Made by a program: the position numbers and the translations under genes
Part shown: one piece after another, positions 1 through 11,774 of the stretch
Position numbering within the stretch: the first letter of the stretch is position 1
Layout of the letters: each line of letters starts with the position of its first letter
Source: Halomonas borealis
GTDB lineage: Bacteria; Pseudomonadota; Gammaproteobacteria; Pseudomonadales; Halomonadaceae
NCBI RefSeq assembly: GCF_004798905.1
Contig: NZ_SDMO01000006.1
Span: 124,001 to 188,000, forward strand
Reading direction: 5' to 3'
DNA: 64,000 bases
Notes under the pieces: model-generated
Database searches by the model: none
The model's input: only the letters and a program-made list of their open reading frames with translations
Told to the model about the DNA's origin: nothing

Positions 1-831
1 ACGCTGGTCAACCGCCTGCTCGGCGAGGATCGGGTGGTGGTCTTCGACGAGGCCGGCACCACCCGCGATGCCATCGAGATCCCCTTCGAGCGGCGCGGCG
101 AGCCCTACGTGCTGGTCGACACCGCCGGCGTGCGGCGACGCAAGAACGTCAGCGAGACCACCGAGAAGTTCTCGATCATCAAGGCCCTCGAGGCGATCAA
201 GGAATGCCACGTCGCGGTCATGGTGCTCGACGCCAGGAGCGGCCTGGTGGAGCAGGACCTGCACCTGCTCGACTACGTGCTGACCAGCGGCCGCGCGCTG
301 GTGCTGGCGGTCAACAAGTGGGACGGCCTGGAGAGCGAGGCCAAGGACAAGATGCGCACCGAGATCAAGCGCCGCCTGGGCTTCGCCGACTACGCCGACC
401 TGCACTTCATCTCGGCGCTGCACGGCACCGCGGTGGGCGACCTCTACCCGTCCATCGAGCGCGCCTTCGCCTCGGCCAACAGCCACTGGTCGACCAACCG
501 CCTGACCAACATCCTGCGCGACGCCGTGGAGCAGCACCCGGCGCCGATGATCAACGGCCGGCGTATCAAGCTGCGCATGGCCCACCAGGGCGGCAGCAAC
601 CCGCCGATCATCGTCGTCCACGGCAACCAGACCGAGTCGCTGCCCGAGGCCTACAAGCGCTACCTGACCAACATCTTCCGCAAGGTGCTCAAGGTCCGCG
701 GCACGCCGATACGCTTCGAGTTCCGCTCGGGCAAGAACCCCTACGATCACATGAGCGGCGCCAGCGACCGCGAGAAGGCCAAGAAGCGCGAGCTCAACCG
801 CACCAAGGAATCACGCCGCAGCCGGCGCTGA
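1..831 (+). CDS. der: Ribosome-assembly GTPase Der (EngA), 3' part
   Basis: Der has two tandem GTPase domains and a C-terminal KH-like domain and acts in 50S subunit maturation. The window opens inside the second GTPase domain: the frame is already open at base 1 ([10 protein letters not shown]), followed by the switch I region GTTRDAIE, the G3 motif DTAG, and the G4 motif NKWDG near visible residue 112. GVRRRK after DTAG is typical of the second Der GTPase. The KH-like domain follows and ends in a basic Lys/Arg-rich tail. The gene is truncated only by the window edge, about 276 codons being present of roughly 450-500 in the family. Confidence 0.95.
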   Translation, partial: TLVNRLLGEDRVVVFDEAGTTRDAIEIPFERRGEPYVLVDTAGVRRRKNVSETTEKFSIIKALEAIKECHVAVMVLDARSGLVEQDLHLLDYVLTSGRALVLAVNKWDGLESEAKDKMRTEIKRRLGFADYADLHFISALHGTAVGDLYPSIERAFASANSHWSTNRLTNILRDAVEQHPAPMINGRRIKLRMAHQGGSNPPIIVVHGNQTESLPEAYKRYLTNIFRKVLKVRGTPIRFEFRSGKNPYDHMSGASDREKAKKRELNRTKESRRSRR

Positions 832-982
832 GTTCCTCGGCGGCCCCGTCGTCGACGCCTGTCGGCGCCGGGGTGAGCCTCGTCGATCGCACACCGCCGG
901 CTCGCGAGCCGGCGGTGTGCGTCTGCCGCCCCGCGGCGAGCGTCCCCCACGCCCCTGCTTCCCCCATGAGCGAGAAACGACC

Positions 983-1615
983 ATGCCCCTGAATGTTCCG
1001 CGCCGTGGCGCGCGCATGCTGATCCCCGGCTGCCTGGCGCTGCTGCTCGGCGGCTGCCAGGCCCTGTCCCAGGCCGGCCTGCCCACCTTCCAGCCGAAGG
1101 TGACCTCGCTGGATGTCGAGGATATCCGCCTCGACTCCCGGCCCCTCGATGCCGGCTCCGCCAGCGACCTCGGCTCGTTGATCGCCACAAGCCTCGGCAG
1201 CGGTAGCCTGCCGGTGCAGGCCACCATGGCGATGGGGCTGGAGCTGCCCGCCGGACTCCCCGCCATGCAGATGGACGGCTTCGACTGGCGGCTGGACATG
1301 CCCGGGCTCGACTCCGTCGGCGGCCGCTACGACCAGCGGGTAGCCCTGACGCCGGGCGATGACAGCGACCTGCGACTGCCGCTGGCCTTCGACCTGCTCC
1401 AGGGCGACCGCGACAAGCTGGCGCCGCTGCTCGACCTGGCCCGGCAGATGGTCCGCAGCGGCGAGCTGCCCACCGGCAGCGAGCTTTCGATCACCCCCGG
1501 CGGCCTCAGCGGCCTGGGGGTGAGCCTGCCGTCCGGACTGCTGGCGCCGACCCTGCGCCTCGTCGTCGGCGAAGACGGCACGCTGCGCTCGAGCGGCGCT
1601 CAGCCTTCGTCATAG
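983..1615 (+). CDS. Putative lipoprotein of unknown function
   Basis: A 210-residue protein with a lipoprotein signal peptide: a basic start (MPLNVPRRGAR), a short hydrophobic core and the lipobox LLGGC near residue 25, so it is probably lipidated and membrane-anchored. The mature part is mainly alternating hydrophobic and polar residues. It loosely recalls LEA-2/WHy-type beta domains, but I do not recognise the family firmly. The ATG at 983 was chosen because it gives a complete signal peptide; upstream in-frame starts add a proline/arginine-rich stretch that looks non-coding. Its last 16 bases overlap the end of the convergent DUF815 gene. Confidence 0.7.
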   Translation: MPLNVPRRGARMLIPGCLALLLGGCQALSQAGLPTFQPKVTSLDVEDIRLDSRPLDAGSASDLGSLIATSLGSGSLPVQATMAMGLELPAGLPAMQMDGFDWRLDMPGLDSVGGRYDQRVALTPGDDSDLRLPLAFDLLQGDRDKLAPLLDLARQMVRSGELPTGSELSITPGGLSGLGVSLPSGLLAPTLRLVVGEDGTLRSSGAQPSS

Positions 1616-2469
1616 AGCCGCTGGCGGCCGATCCACTGGCAGGCGAACTGCCAGGCCACCCGGCCGCTGCGACCGCCACGCAGGGTGGCGTAACGCAGCG
1701 CCTCGGCGCGCGCCTGCTCGTGCCAGTCGCTCGCGGTGCCGAGGCGCTGCGTCCAGTGCTGGCAGGCCTCGAGGTAGGCCTCCTGGGAGCTGGGATGGAA
1801 GGCCAGCCACAGCCCGAAGCGGTCGGACAGCGAGATCTTCTCCTCGACGGCGTCGCCGTGATGCAGCTCCTCGCCGACCAGCCGGGTGGCGTCGTTGTCG
1901 GCCGGCGATTCGGGCACCAGGTGGCGACGGTTGGAAGTAGCGTAGAGCAGCACGTTCTCGGGCGGCCCGGTCAGGGTGCCGTCGAGCACGCTCTTCAAGG
2001 CCTTGTAAGCATCGTCGTGGCCCTCGAAGGAGAGATCGTCGCAGTAGACCACGAAGCGCTGCGGCTGGTGGCGTAGCTGGTTGACCAGCGTCGGCAGGTC
2101 GGACAGGTCGTGGCGGTCGACCTGCACCAGGCGCAGGCCTTCGCCTCCCAGGCCGTTGAGCAGCGCGCGCACCAGCGACGACTTGCCGCTGCCCCGGGCG
2201 CCCCACAACAGGGCATGGTTGGCCGGGTAGCCGCGCAGGAAGGCGCGGGTATTGTCGACCAGCGCCCGCTTCTGGCGCTCGATGCCGAGCAGGTCGTCGA
2301 GCGCCAGGGCATCGCGGGGCGGCACCGGCACCAGGCGCCCACCCAGCGCGTGGCGCTCCCACAGGGCGGCCACGTCATGCGTCCAGTCGACGCCCTCGGC
2401 CGCCGGCGGCAGCCAGGGCTCCACCCGGGCCAGCAACGCCAGCAGGCGTTGCGACAGTTCATCGTCCAT
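1600..2469 (-). CDS. DUF815-family ATP-binding (AAA+-like) protein
   Basis: A 289-residue protein matching the DUF815 family of predicted P-loop ATPases whose cellular role is unassigned. A Walker A motif GARGSGKSS lies near residue 90, a Walker B-like VVYCDDLSF near residue 137, and an arginine-containing LLYATSNRRHLVPE about 35 residues later. The N-terminal LDDLLGIERQK is typical of the family. The start at 2469 is preceded by a GGAGG site with good spacing; an earlier in-frame ATG lacks this. It is convergent with, and overlaps by 16 bp, the upstream lipoprotein gene. No signal peptide, so cytoplasmic. Confidence 0.85.
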   Translation of the reverse strand: MDDELSQRLLALLARVEPWLPPAAEGVDWTHDVAALWERHALGGRLVPVPPRDALALDDLLGIERQKRALVDNTRAFLRGYPANHALLWGARGSGKSSLVRALLNGLGGEGLRLVQVDRHDLSDLPTLVNQLRHQPQRFVVYCDDLSFEGHDDAYKALKSVLDGTLTGPPENVLLYATSNRRHLVPESPADNDATRLVGEELHHGDAVEEKISLSDRFGLWLAFHPSSQEAYLEACQHWTQRLGTASDWHEQARAEALRYATLRGGRSGRVAWQFACQWIGRQRLYDEG

Positions 2470-2589
2470 GCACTTCCTCCGTGATTGCAGGTTTGGCGGT
2501 TGACCTGACAAGCGTTCGGGGTATCTTGTGGCGAACGCTTATTCGCCGTCCAGTGGCACCGCCACGGCCGGCCCCCCAGGAGGTCTTTC

Positions 2590-3381
2590 ATGCGCTGGAT
2601 TCCGTGTCTCGCCGTGGGCGCGCTGAGCATCGCCCTGGCCGCCTGCAGCACCTCGCCCACCGGGCGCTCGCAGCTGACCCTGATGTCCGCCGATCAGCTC
2701 GACCAGATGGGTGCCAAGGCCTTCGACCAGTATCAGCAGGAGCGCCCCACCGTCGACGGCGCACCCTACCGACTCGCCCAATGCGTGACCCGCGAGATCG
2801 TCGCCAACCTGCCCGCCGAGCTACAGCAGGAGAACTGGCAGGTGCGAGTCTTCGAGGACGACTCGGCCAATGCCTTCGCCCTGCCCGGCGGCTATGTCGG
2901 CGTGAACACCGGACTGCTCGAGATCACCGACAACCAGGACCAGCTGGCCTCGGTCATCGGCCACGAGATCGGGCACGTACTGGCCCACCACGCCAACGAA
3001 CGCGCCTCGACCCAGAACGCCACCCAGCTGGGGCTGTCGGTGCTTTCCTCGGCCGCTGGCCTGGAGGGCGCGGGCGGTCAGCAGGTGATGGCCGCGCTGG
3101 GCATGGGCGCCCAGTACGGCATCCTGCTGCCCTTCTCACGCAGCCACGAGAGCGAAGCCGATACCATCGGCCTGCGCCTGATGGCCAACGCCGGCTTCGA
3201 CCCGCGGGCCAGCATCGCCCTGTGGCAGAACATGGCGAACGCCGGGGGCGGCCAGCCGCCGGAGTGGATGTCCACCCACCCCAGCCACGGCAGCCGCATC
3301 TCGGGCCTCGAGTCCGACATGCCCGAGGCGCTGCAGCGCTATCGCCAGGCCGGCGATGCGCCGAACTGCGGACAGCCCTGA
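2590..3381 (+). CDS. M48-family metalloprotease, lipoprotein
   Basis: A 263-residue zinc metallopeptidase predicted to be a periplasmic lipoprotein. The signal peptide ends in the lipobox LAAC near residue 19. The zinc-binding motif HEIGHVLAHH sits near residue 126, with a downstream ESEAD that supplies the third ligand (Glu) in M48 enzymes. The size and simple architecture resemble LoiP/YggG-type quality-control proteases of the envelope; I cannot tell which substrate it has. A strong AGGAGGT ribosome-binding site precedes the ATG. Its stop codon is the first of a set of in-frame tandem repeats, and a bidirectional terminator follows. Confidence 0.88.
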   Translation: MRWIPCLAVGALSIALAACSTSPTGRSQLTLMSADQLDQMGAKAFDQYQQERPTVDGAPYRLAQCVTREIVANLPAELQQENWQVRVFEDDSANAFALPGGYVGVNTGLLEITDNQDQLASVIGHEIGHVLAHHANERASTQNATQLGLSVLSSAAGLEGAGGQQVMAALGMGAQYGILLPFSRSHESEADTIGLRLMANAGFDPRASIALWQNMANAGGGQPPEWMSTHPSHGSRISGLESDMPEALQRYRQAGDAPNCGQP

Positions 3382-3440
3382 GCCTGTAGAAAGCCCTGAG
3401 CGGATGGAAAGCCCTGAGCCTGAAGAGAGCTCTGAGCAGG
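3374..3440 (+). repeat. 18-bp tandem repeat carrying the stop codon
   Basis: Three full 18-bp units and a partial fourth start at 3374, 3392, 3410 and 3428, each opening with AGCCCTGAGC (AGCTCTGAGC in the last). The first unit covers the last codons and TGA stop of the M48 protease gene. Because the unit is a multiple of three, the same TGA recurs in frame at 3397, 3415 and 3433. Confidence 0.85.
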
Positions 3441-3447
3441 CCTCATG

Positions 3448-3485
3448 AAAAACGCCCCGAGCCGGACAGCGACTCGGGGCGTTTT
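3448..3485. terminator. Bidirectional rho-independent terminator
   Basis: A perfect 9-bp stem CGCCCCGAG/CTCGGGGCG (3453-3461 and 3473-3481) is preceded by AAAAA and followed by TTTT. It can end the M48 protease transcript on the plus strand and transcripts from aroE on the minus strand. Confidence 0.85.
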
Positions 3486-3722
3486 GCGAGATGCCACGCG
3501 GCGGCCAGGTTGTGTCGGGAAGTCGGCGAGCGAAGGCTAGGGCTAGACCCGCTCCAGGCGGACCAACGCACTTCCCACCTCCATGTGGGGCACAATCGAC
3601 AAACCGACGAGGATTGCCGATTTGGGCGGCTCCGCTGCTCGAAGAGCGAGTGACAGGATGTCGCTCGTCAAAAGCCGACGTTTACGGGCGTCAGATGCTT
3701 AACGCCGTATAGCCGAGCGCAG
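3486..3722. other. Gene-poor intergenic stretch with a dispersed repeat
   Basis: No credible gene is seen here. It contains a 28-base motif at 3562-3589 (ACCAACGCACTTCCC followed by a CCATGTGGG end) that recurs with 26 of 28 identities at 32329-32356. A further stem-loop is formed by CGAGTGAC at 3647-3654 and GTCGCTCG at 3660-3667. Confidence 0.6.
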
Positions 3723-6080
<2,358 letters not shown>

Positions 6081-6117
6081 CGTGGGGTTCCGGCGGCCTC
6101 GGACATGAGCCCGGATT

Positions 6118-7218
6118 CTACCACGCTCCTGCGGGGCCCGGCAGACGCACCCAGCCGCCGGCCGTGGGACCGGCGCGCCCCTCCAGCTCTAGGGTCAGCA
6201 GCCGACGCTGGCAGTCGGCCACCGATAGCCCGGTCAGGCCGACCAGGGCATCGACCGGTGCCGGGGTATCGCTGAGCCAGGCCAGCAGCGGATCGTCTCC
6301 ATCGTCGGCCTCGGCGGGTGGCGCGTCGGGACGCGCCGGCGGCGCTTCCCAGGCCGGCAACTCGGCGAGGATGTCGTCGACCTCGCGCACCAGCACGCCC
6401 CCCTCGCGAATCAACCCCAGGCAGCCGCGTGCCTGGGGGTTGTGGATCGACCCCGGCACGGCGAACACCTCGCGACCCTGCTCCCCGGCCAGTCGAGCGC
6501 TGACCAGCGATCCGCTGCGCTCGGCCGCCTCCACCACCAGCACGCCGCACGCCAACCCGGTGACGATGCGATTGCGGCGTGGGAAGAAGCCCGGATGCGG
6601 CCTGGTGCCCGGCGGATGCTCGGCGAGCAACAGGCCACCAGGCCCGCGCAGCCGCTCGTGCAGGGCGCGATGACGCGCCGGATAGACCACGTCGACCCCG
6701 CCACCCAGTACCGCCACGCTGCGCCCGCCGGCCTCCAGGGCCGCGTGCTGGGCGGCACCGTCGATGCCCAGCGCCATGCCGCTGACCACACTCCAGCCAC
6801 GCTCGACCAGCGCCCGGGCGAAGCCGGCGGCATTGGCGAGCCCTTCGCGGGTCGGTTTGCGCGTGCCGACCATCGCCAGCCGCGGCGGCGCGAGCGCCGC
6901 CAGGTCGCCCCAGGCCCAGAGCACCGGCGGCGGATCGGGGATCTCGGCCAGCAGCCGTGGCCAGGCGGGATGCTCGGGAAACAGCAGGTGGCGGTCCGGG
7001 GCCGCCGAGAGCCACGCCTCGTCGGCATCCAGCGCCGCGTTCAGCGGGCTGCGGGAGGGATACTCGAGCCACCATCGCAAGGCGGCGGCCGCCTTGGCCG
7101 GCATGACCGCCAGCCAGCCCTCGGGCCAGGCCGGCGAGCGGGCCGCCAGCTCGGACAGCCGGCCGGCCCCGAGGCCGGGCAGGCGCGACAGCAGCAACCA
7201 CTCACGGGCCGTCGGCAT
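6118..7218 (-). CDS. dprA: DNA-processing protein DprA (Smf)
   Basis: Binds incoming single-stranded DNA during natural transformation and loads RecA. The 366-residue product has the DprA Rossmann-like domain with GTRKPTREG, the SGMALGIDGAAQHAAL block, GGGVDVVYP, and GSLVSARLAGEQGREVFAVPGS, plus a C-terminal winged-helix-like part ending near VRLPG. The full length and intact motifs argue for a functional gene, but competence itself cannot be judged from this window. It starts 11 bp after the LysM gene ends and is probably cotranscribed with it. Confidence 0.95.
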   Translation of the reverse strand: MPTAREWLLLSRLPGLGAGRLSELAARSPAWPEGWLAVMPAKAAAALRWWLEYPSRSPLNAALDADEAWLSAAPDRHLLFPEHPAWPRLLAEIPDPPPVLWAWGDLAALAPPRLAMVGTRKPTREGLANAAGFARALVERGWSVVSGMALGIDGAAQHAALEAGGRSVAVLGGGVDVVYPARHRALHERLRGPGGLLLAEHPPGTRPHPGFFPRRNRIVTGLACGVLVVEAAERSGSLVSARLAGEQGREVFAVPGSIHNPQARGCLGLIREGGVLVREVDDILAELPAWEAPPARPDAPPAEADDGDDPLLAWLSDTPAPVDALVGLTGLSVADCQRRLLTLELEGRAGPTAGGWVRLPGPAGAW

Positions 7219-7229
7219 AGGCGTGGCTC

Positions 7230-8315
7230 CTAGCGTCGTGCCGTGTGCAAGGCCGCCCCCGGCGTGGACAGGCGATCGCCCACCTCCAGGGGGTGGGAGG
7301 CGCGCATCACCAGGCCGTAGCTCATCTTCTCGAAGGGGTGCACGACCATCACCAGGCCGGCCTGCTCGCCGGGCAGGCGTAGCGGCTCGCCGGTACGCGG
7401 GTCATCGACGAGTTCTCCGCGTTGCTCGACCGCCAGCACATGGCCGGGGGCCAGGCCGTCGCGGATGCCGCGGTCCAGGGCGACCATCCGCCCGCGACCG
7501 ATGAAGCGCACGCCGCCGGGCACCGACAGGATATGCCCTTCGACGGCCCGATCCGGGGCCCGCGGCTGGAACTCGGTGGCCAGCTCGGAGGCCTCCCGCG
7601 GCAGCACGATATCGCCGTTGCGGATCTCCTGATACGCCTGGGTCGCCTCCAGCACCGCGATGTCGCCTTCCTGGCGCAGCCAGCGAGCCTCGCCCACCCT
7701 CTCGAGTTCGAGGCCCAGCGGATCGCCGCTGGTCGGGTCGAGGTAACGCTCGCCGCGGCGATAGAGGCCCATGCGGCCGCTCTCGGGCATGCGGCCTCGG
7801 GCATAGAAGCGATCGCCGGCACCGCTGATCAAGCGGCCGTCGTCGCCACCCACCACATACCCCAGCGCCTCGAGGCTCGCGGGATCGTCGATGACCCGAT
7901 GGTCGCGCAGGAACAGGCGTACCGAGGAAAGTGGGATCGGCGCGATGGCCTCTCGCCGCGGGACGGTGCGGACTTCCGGCGACAGGTGCACCACCTCCCG
8001 GCCGCGCTCCAGACCCAGGCACGGCCGATCGCCGCAGTCGTCGAGGTAGAGGGTATCGCCCGGATAGATCCGGTGGGGATCGTCGATCTGCGGATTGCCG
8101 CGCCACACCTCGAGCCACTGCCAAGGGTGATGCAGGAAGCGTCCGGCGATGTCCCAGAGGGTGTCACCCCGGACCACGCTGTAGCGTTCCGGAGCGTCGT
8201 CTCTCAGGCCTTCATCCCAGTCGAGCCCCTGCGCATGGGCACCGGCGGCCAGCACGCCCAACACCAGTCCGCCCAGCCAATGCGTCGCTCGCCTGCCGTG
8301 TCCGATCTGCTTCAT
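7230..8315 (-). CDS. LysM-domain secreted protein
   Basis: A 361-residue protein with a Sec signal peptide (cleavage probably after AAGAHA) and one LysM peptidoglycan-binding domain, YSVVRGDTLWDIAGRFL to IYPGDTLYL, at about residues 45-95. The rest is a conserved region without catalytic motifs I recognise. The same gene sits next to dprA and opposite def in Pseudomonas, so the context is conserved. The start at 8315 gives the signal peptide; a longer in-frame start would run antisense through def. A role in envelope or cell-wall maintenance is inferred from the LysM domain only. Confidence 0.85.
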   Translation of the reverse strand: MKQIGHGRRATHWLGGLVLGVLAAGAHAQGLDWDEGLRDDAPERYSVVRGDTLWDIAGRFLHHPWQWLEVWRGNPQIDDPHRIYPGDTLYLDDCGDRPCLGLERGREVVHLSPEVRTVPRREAIAPIPLSSVRLFLRDHRVIDDPASLEALGYVVGGDDGRLISGAGDRFYARGRMPESGRMGLYRRGERYLDPTSGDPLGLELERVGEARWLRQEGDIAVLEATQAYQEIRNGDIVLPREASELATEFQPRAPDRAVEGHILSVPGGVRFIGRGRMVALDRGIRDGLAPGHVLAVEQRGELVDDPRTGEPLRLPGEQAGLVMVVHPFEKMSYGLVMRASHPLEVGDRLSTPGAALHTARR

Positions 8316-8480
8316 CGTGTCGCACTCCCGCCCGCTGGCCGCGGCGGCGCCAGGAACCTTATTGCCGTGGTATAGTCTGACGCTATCAATACGATGCGTG
8401 AACCGCGGTTCCCCGGCACGCCACAGGCTTCTAGAATAGTCATGATTCCCGAATGACAGCACAACGGTGACAGCAACGCC

Positions 8481-8993
8481 ATGGCCAAACTCCCTATTCT
8501 CGAATTCCCCGACGAGCGGCTGCGCACCAAGGCGGCTCCCGTCGAGACGGTCGACGACGAGGTACGCCAGCTGGTCGACGACATGCTGGAGACCATGTAC
8601 GACGCGCCCGGCATCGGCCTGGCGGCCAGCCAGGTGGACGCCCACCGCCGGGTCATCGTCATAGACGTCAGCGATGATCAGAGCGCCCCGCTGGTGCTGA
8701 TCAACCCCGAGTACACACCGCTCGACGACGAGCGCGAGCCGATGCAGGAAGGCTGTCTGTCGATCCCCGAATACTATGCCGAGGTGCCACGCGCGCTGCG
8801 CGTCGGGCTCAAGGCCCTGGGACGCGACGGCCAACCCTACGAGCTGGAGGCCGAGGGCCTGCTGGCTCATTGCATCCAGCACGAATACGACCACCTCGAA
8901 GGCGTGCTATTCGTCGACTACCTCTCGCCGCTCAAGCGCGACCGGGTGATGAAGAAGATGCAGAAACGCCACCGGGCGGCCCAGCCGGCCTGA
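8481..8993 (+). CDS. def: Peptide deformylase
   Basis: Removes the formyl group from the N-terminal methionine of new proteins. The 170-residue enzyme has all three metal and active-site motifs in order: GIGLAASQ (near residue 45), EGCLSIP (near residue 90, with the metal-ligand cysteine) and QHEYDHLEG (near residue 132, with the two histidine ligands and the catalytic glutamate). It is divergent from the LysM gene. A strong stem-loop separates it from fmt. Confidence 0.97.
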   Translation: MAKLPILEFPDERLRTKAAPVETVDDEVRQLVDDMLETMYDAPGIGLAASQVDAHRRVIVIDVSDDQSAPLVLINPEYTPLDDEREPMQEGCLSIPEYYAEVPRALRVGLKALGRDGQPYELEAEGLLAHCIQHEYDHLEGVLFVDYLSPLKRDRVMKKMQKRHRAAQPA

Positions 8994-9042
8994 CGCCGGG
9001 GCGGCCGACGCGCCTCGACGGTCATGCACCGAGTCGACACGA

Positions 9043-9083
9043 ACGAAGGTCGGCGCCGATCAAGGCGCCGGCCTTCGTCGTTT
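9043..9083 (+). terminator. Stem-loop terminator after def
   Basis: A 15-bp stem with one G-T pair joins ACGAAGGTCGGCGCC (9043-9057) and GGCGCCGGCCTTCGT (9064-9078) around the loop GATCAA, followed by CGTTT. It should reduce read-through from def into fmt. Confidence 0.75.
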
Positions 9084-9137
9084 GGGTCCGGCTCCGTTAT
9101 CATGGGGGGCATTCATTCCGGCAAGGCCACCGAACCC

Positions 9138-10118
9138 ATGTCCCGACCCCTGCGCGTCATCTTCGCCGGCACGCCCGACTTCGCCGCCGAAAGCCTGGCG
9201 GCGCTGCTTGCGAGCGCCCATCGCGTCGTCGCCGTCTATACCCAACCCGACCGCCCTGCCGGCCGAGGGCGCAAGCTCACGCCGAGCCCCGTCAAGGCGC
9301 TGGCGCTCGACCACGCGCTGCCGGTCTACCAGCCCGCGTCCCTGAAGGCACCCGAGGCACAGGCCGAACTGGCCGCGCTGGAGGCGGATATCATGGTGGT
9401 GGTGGCCTACGGCCTGATCCTGCCCAAGGCGGTACTCGACACCCCGCGTCTCGGCTGCGTCAACGTCCACGCCTCGCTGCTGCCGCGCTGGCGCGGCGCC
9501 GCCCCTCTGCAGCGCGCCGTCGAGGCCGGCGACAGCGAGAGTGGCGTGACCCTCATGCAGATGGACGAGGGGCTGGATACCGGCGCCATGCTGCATGTCG
9601 CCCGCACGCCGATCACCGCCACCACCACCGGCGGGACGCTGCACGACACCCTGGCCGCCCAGGGGGGCCAGGCGCTGGTCGAGACGCTCGACGCCCTGGC
9701 CGGCGACGGCCTCGCCGCCACGCCCCAGCCCGAGGAAGGCGTCACCTACGCCGCCAAGCTCTCCAAGGCCGAGGCCGAGCTCGACTTCCACGCCGATGCC
9801 GAGGTGCTGGCCGCTCGCATCCGTGCCTTCAACCCCTGGCCGGTGGCCTGGTGTGCGCTGGGCGATGACCGCCTGCGCCTGTTGATGGCAGACGCCGCCC
9901 CCGGCGACCGACACGCCGCCCCCGGCACCCTGCTCGCCGGCGAGGATGACGCGCTGTGCATCGCCTGCGGCGAGCAGGGCGACCAGGTGCTGCGCATCAC
10001 CCGGGCCCAGCTGCCCGGCGGCAAGCCCCTCGACGTGCGTGAGCTCCTCAAGGCTCGCGCAGAGCGTTTCGCGCCCGGCATCCGCCTGGGCCGGTCGAAC
10101 CAGGAGACCCCCGCATGA
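9138..10118 (+). CDS. fmt: Methionyl-tRNA formyltransferase
   Basis: Formylates initiator Met-tRNA using 10-formyltetrahydrofolate. The 326-residue protein has the N-terminal formyltransferase fold with FAGTPDFAA at the start, the active-site block [15 protein letters not shown] near residue 108, and DTGAM nearby. The C-terminal domain with AFNPWPVAW and [10 protein letters not shown] is present. The ATG at 9138 was preferred over an upstream in-frame start because [16 protein letters not shown] is the usual N-terminus. The 3' end overlaps rsmB by 4 bases (ATGA). Confidence 0.97.
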   Translation: MSRPLRVIFAGTPDFAAESLAALLASAHRVVAVYTQPDRPAGRGRKLTPSPVKALALDHALPVYQPASLKAPEAQAELAALEADIMVVVAYGLILPKAVLDTPRLGCVNVHASLLPRWRGAAPLQRAVEAGDSESGVTLMQMDEGLDTGAMLHVARTPITATTTGGTLHDTLAAQGGQALVETLDALAGDGLAATPQPEEGVTYAAKLSKAEAELDFHADAEVLAARIRAFNPWPVAWCALGDDRLRLLMADAAPGDRHAAPGTLLAGEDDALCIACGEQGDQVLRITRAQLPGGKPLDVRELLKARAERFAPGIRLGRSNQETPA

Positions 10119-11455
10119 ACCAGCCGCGCCACCCTTCCCGTTCCCCCGATAACGGCCAGGCGGTGCGTGCCGCGGCCGCCCGCGCCCTGATGCCGGTGAT
10201 CACCGGCCGAGGCTCGCTCAGCAATCTCGACGATCATCAGGTGGTGTCCCGGGATCGCGGCCTGTTCAAGGAGCTGTGCTTCGGCAGCTGCCGCGCCCTG
10301 TGCCGCCTCGAGGCGCTCGCCGGCAAGCTGCTGGACAAGCCCTTCAAGGCCCGCGACGCCGATGTCCAGGCCCTGCTGCTGGTGGGCATCTACCAGCTGC
10401 TCTACATGCGCATCCCACCGCACGCCGCGGTGGGCGAGACCGCAGGCGCCGCACGGCTGATCAACAAGCCCTGGGCCACCCGGGTGCTGAACGGCTGCCT
10501 GCGCCGCCTGCAGCGCGAGTCCTCCGCCCTCCAGGCCGAGGTCGATCGCGACCCGGCGGTGGCGCTGCTGCATCCCAAGTGGTGGCTCAAGACCCTCCGC
10601 CAGGCCTGGCCGGACGACTGGCGGGCGATCTGCGAGGCCAACAACCGGCCCGGGCCGATGACGCTGCGGGTCAACCGCCGTCATGGCGACCGCGAACAGT
10701 ATCTCGAGTGCCTCGATGCACCGGCCATCGACGCCCGGCTGTGCCTGCATTCTCCCGAGGGCCTGACCCTCGACGAACCTTGCGACGTCAGCCAGCTGCC
10801 TGGCTTCCAGGAAGGCCGGGTCAGCGTGCAGGACGAGGCGGCCCAGCTCGCCGCCGAGCTGCTCGGGCCGATGATCGCGCCGCGCCCCGGCGCCCGAGTA
10901 CTGGACGCCTGCTGCGCCCCGGGCGGCAAGACCGCCCACCTGCTCGAGCTGTTCGATATCGACCTGCAGGCCATCGACAGCGACGACACCCGCCTGGTGC
11001 GGGTCGAGGACACCCTGGCGCGGCTCGGCCTGGAGGCCAACCTGGCCCACGGTGACGCCACCCTCCGCGACTGGTGGGACGGCACGCCCTTCGATGCCAT
11101 CCTGCTCGATGCGCCCTGCTCGGGCAGCGGCGTGATCCGCCGCCATCCGGACATCAAACGCCTGCGCCGGCCCTCGGATATCGCCAAGCTGGCCGAGCTC
11201 CAGGCCCGGCTGCTCGACAACCTCTGGCCGCTACTGGCCCCGGGCGGCACCCTGCTCTACGCCACCTGCTCGGTGCTGCCCGAGGAAAACGCCGACCAGG
11301 TCGCGGCCTTCCTCGAACGCACGCCGGACGCCGAGGCGACGACGCCCGAGGGCGTGGCCTGGGGCCGCCCCGCCGGCGCCGGCCGCCAGCTGCTGCCGAG
11401 CGTCGACAGCCATGATGGCTTCTTCTATGCCAGACTGAGGAAACAGGCCGCCTGA
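10115..11455 (+). CDS. rsmB: 16S rRNA m5C967 methyltransferase RsmB
   Basis: Methylates C967 of 16S rRNA with S-adenosylmethionine. The 446-residue product has an N-terminal NusB-like RNA-binding domain (residues about 10-150) and a C-terminal methyltransferase domain with the SAM motif [16 protein letters not shown] and the two characteristic cysteines, in [17 protein letters not shown] and [10 protein letters not shown]. It is translationally coupled to fmt through ATGA. In most relatives trkA follows directly; here a dodecin gene and a small mobile element intervene. Confidence 0.96.
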   Translation: MNQPRHPSRSPDNGQAVRAAAARALMPVITGRGSLSNLDDHQVVSRDRGLFKELCFGSCRALCRLEALAGKLLDKPFKARDADVQALLLVGIYQLLYMRIPPHAAVGETAGAARLINKPWATRVLNGCLRRLQRESSALQAEVDRDPAVALLHPKWWLKTLRQAWPDDWRAICEANNRPGPMTLRVNRRHGDREQYLECLDAPAIDARLCLHSPEGLTLDEPCDVSQLPGFQEGRVSVQDEAAQLAAELLGPMIAPRPGARVLDACCAPGGKTAHLLELFDIDLQAIDSDDTRLVRVEDTLARLGLEANLAHGDATLRDWWDGTPFDAILLDAPCSGSGVIRRHPDIKRLRRPSDIAKLAELQARLLDNLWPLLAPGGTLLYATCSVLPEENADQVAAFLERTPDAEATTPEGVAWGRPAGAGRQLLPSVDSHDGFFYARLRKQAA

Positions 11456-11469
11456 GCGGCCAGGGGATA

Positions 11470-11496
11470 CCCCGACGACGGCGAGTGTCGTCGGGG
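11470..11496 (+). terminator. Stem-loop after rsmB
   Basis: A perfect 10-bp stem CCCCGACGAC/GTCGTCGGGG with a 7-base loop ends at 11496, 15 to 41 bp after the rsmB stop. The downstream sequence has only a weak T tract. Confidence 0.7.
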
Positions 11497-11533
11497 CATC
11501 CTGGTCATTTCCCCGCTGCCGAAGGACGACACC

Positions 11534-11737
11534 ATGAGCCACACCTACAAGCATCTCGAGCTGACCGGCACCTCCGAGCGAGGCATCGAGGACGCCATTC
11601 AGGGCGCGCTGACCAAGGCCTCCGAGAGCCTGCACGGCATGCGCTGGTTCGAGGTCCTCGACACCCGCGGCCATATCGAGCACGGTCGGGTCGCCCACTG
11701 GCAGGTCACGATCAAGGTCGGCTTCACCCTGGACTGA
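11534..11737 (+). CDS. Dodecin family flavin-binding protein
   Basis: A 67-residue protein matching dodecins, small proteins that assemble as hollow dodecamers and bind flavins in the cytoplasm, thought to store or buffer them. Diagnostic pieces are the start [14 protein letters not shown], the helix with [25 protein letters not shown] with the tryptophan that stacks on flavin, and the closing strand [12 protein letters not shown]. The whole family length is present. It is isolated by the rsmB stem-loop upstream and the MITE-like element downstream, so it is probably transcribed on its own. Confidence 0.92.
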   Translation: MSHTYKHLELTGTSERGIEDAIQGALTKASESLHGMRWFEVLDTRGHIEHGRVAHWQVTIKVGFTLD

Positions 11738-11774
11738 GGATCCCGCCCTGTTCAGCCAACCACGGCGAGTTTAG

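Noticed and set aside
3491..3712. A 73-codon plus-strand frame in the gap before aroE
   Set aside because: Composition is Arg/Pro/Gly-rich, no clear ribosome-binding site, and part of it is the dispersed motif shared with 32329-32356.
8316..8894. Upstream in-frame extension of the LysM gene
   Set aside because: The extension would run antisense through def, and the shorter start gives a proper signal peptide.
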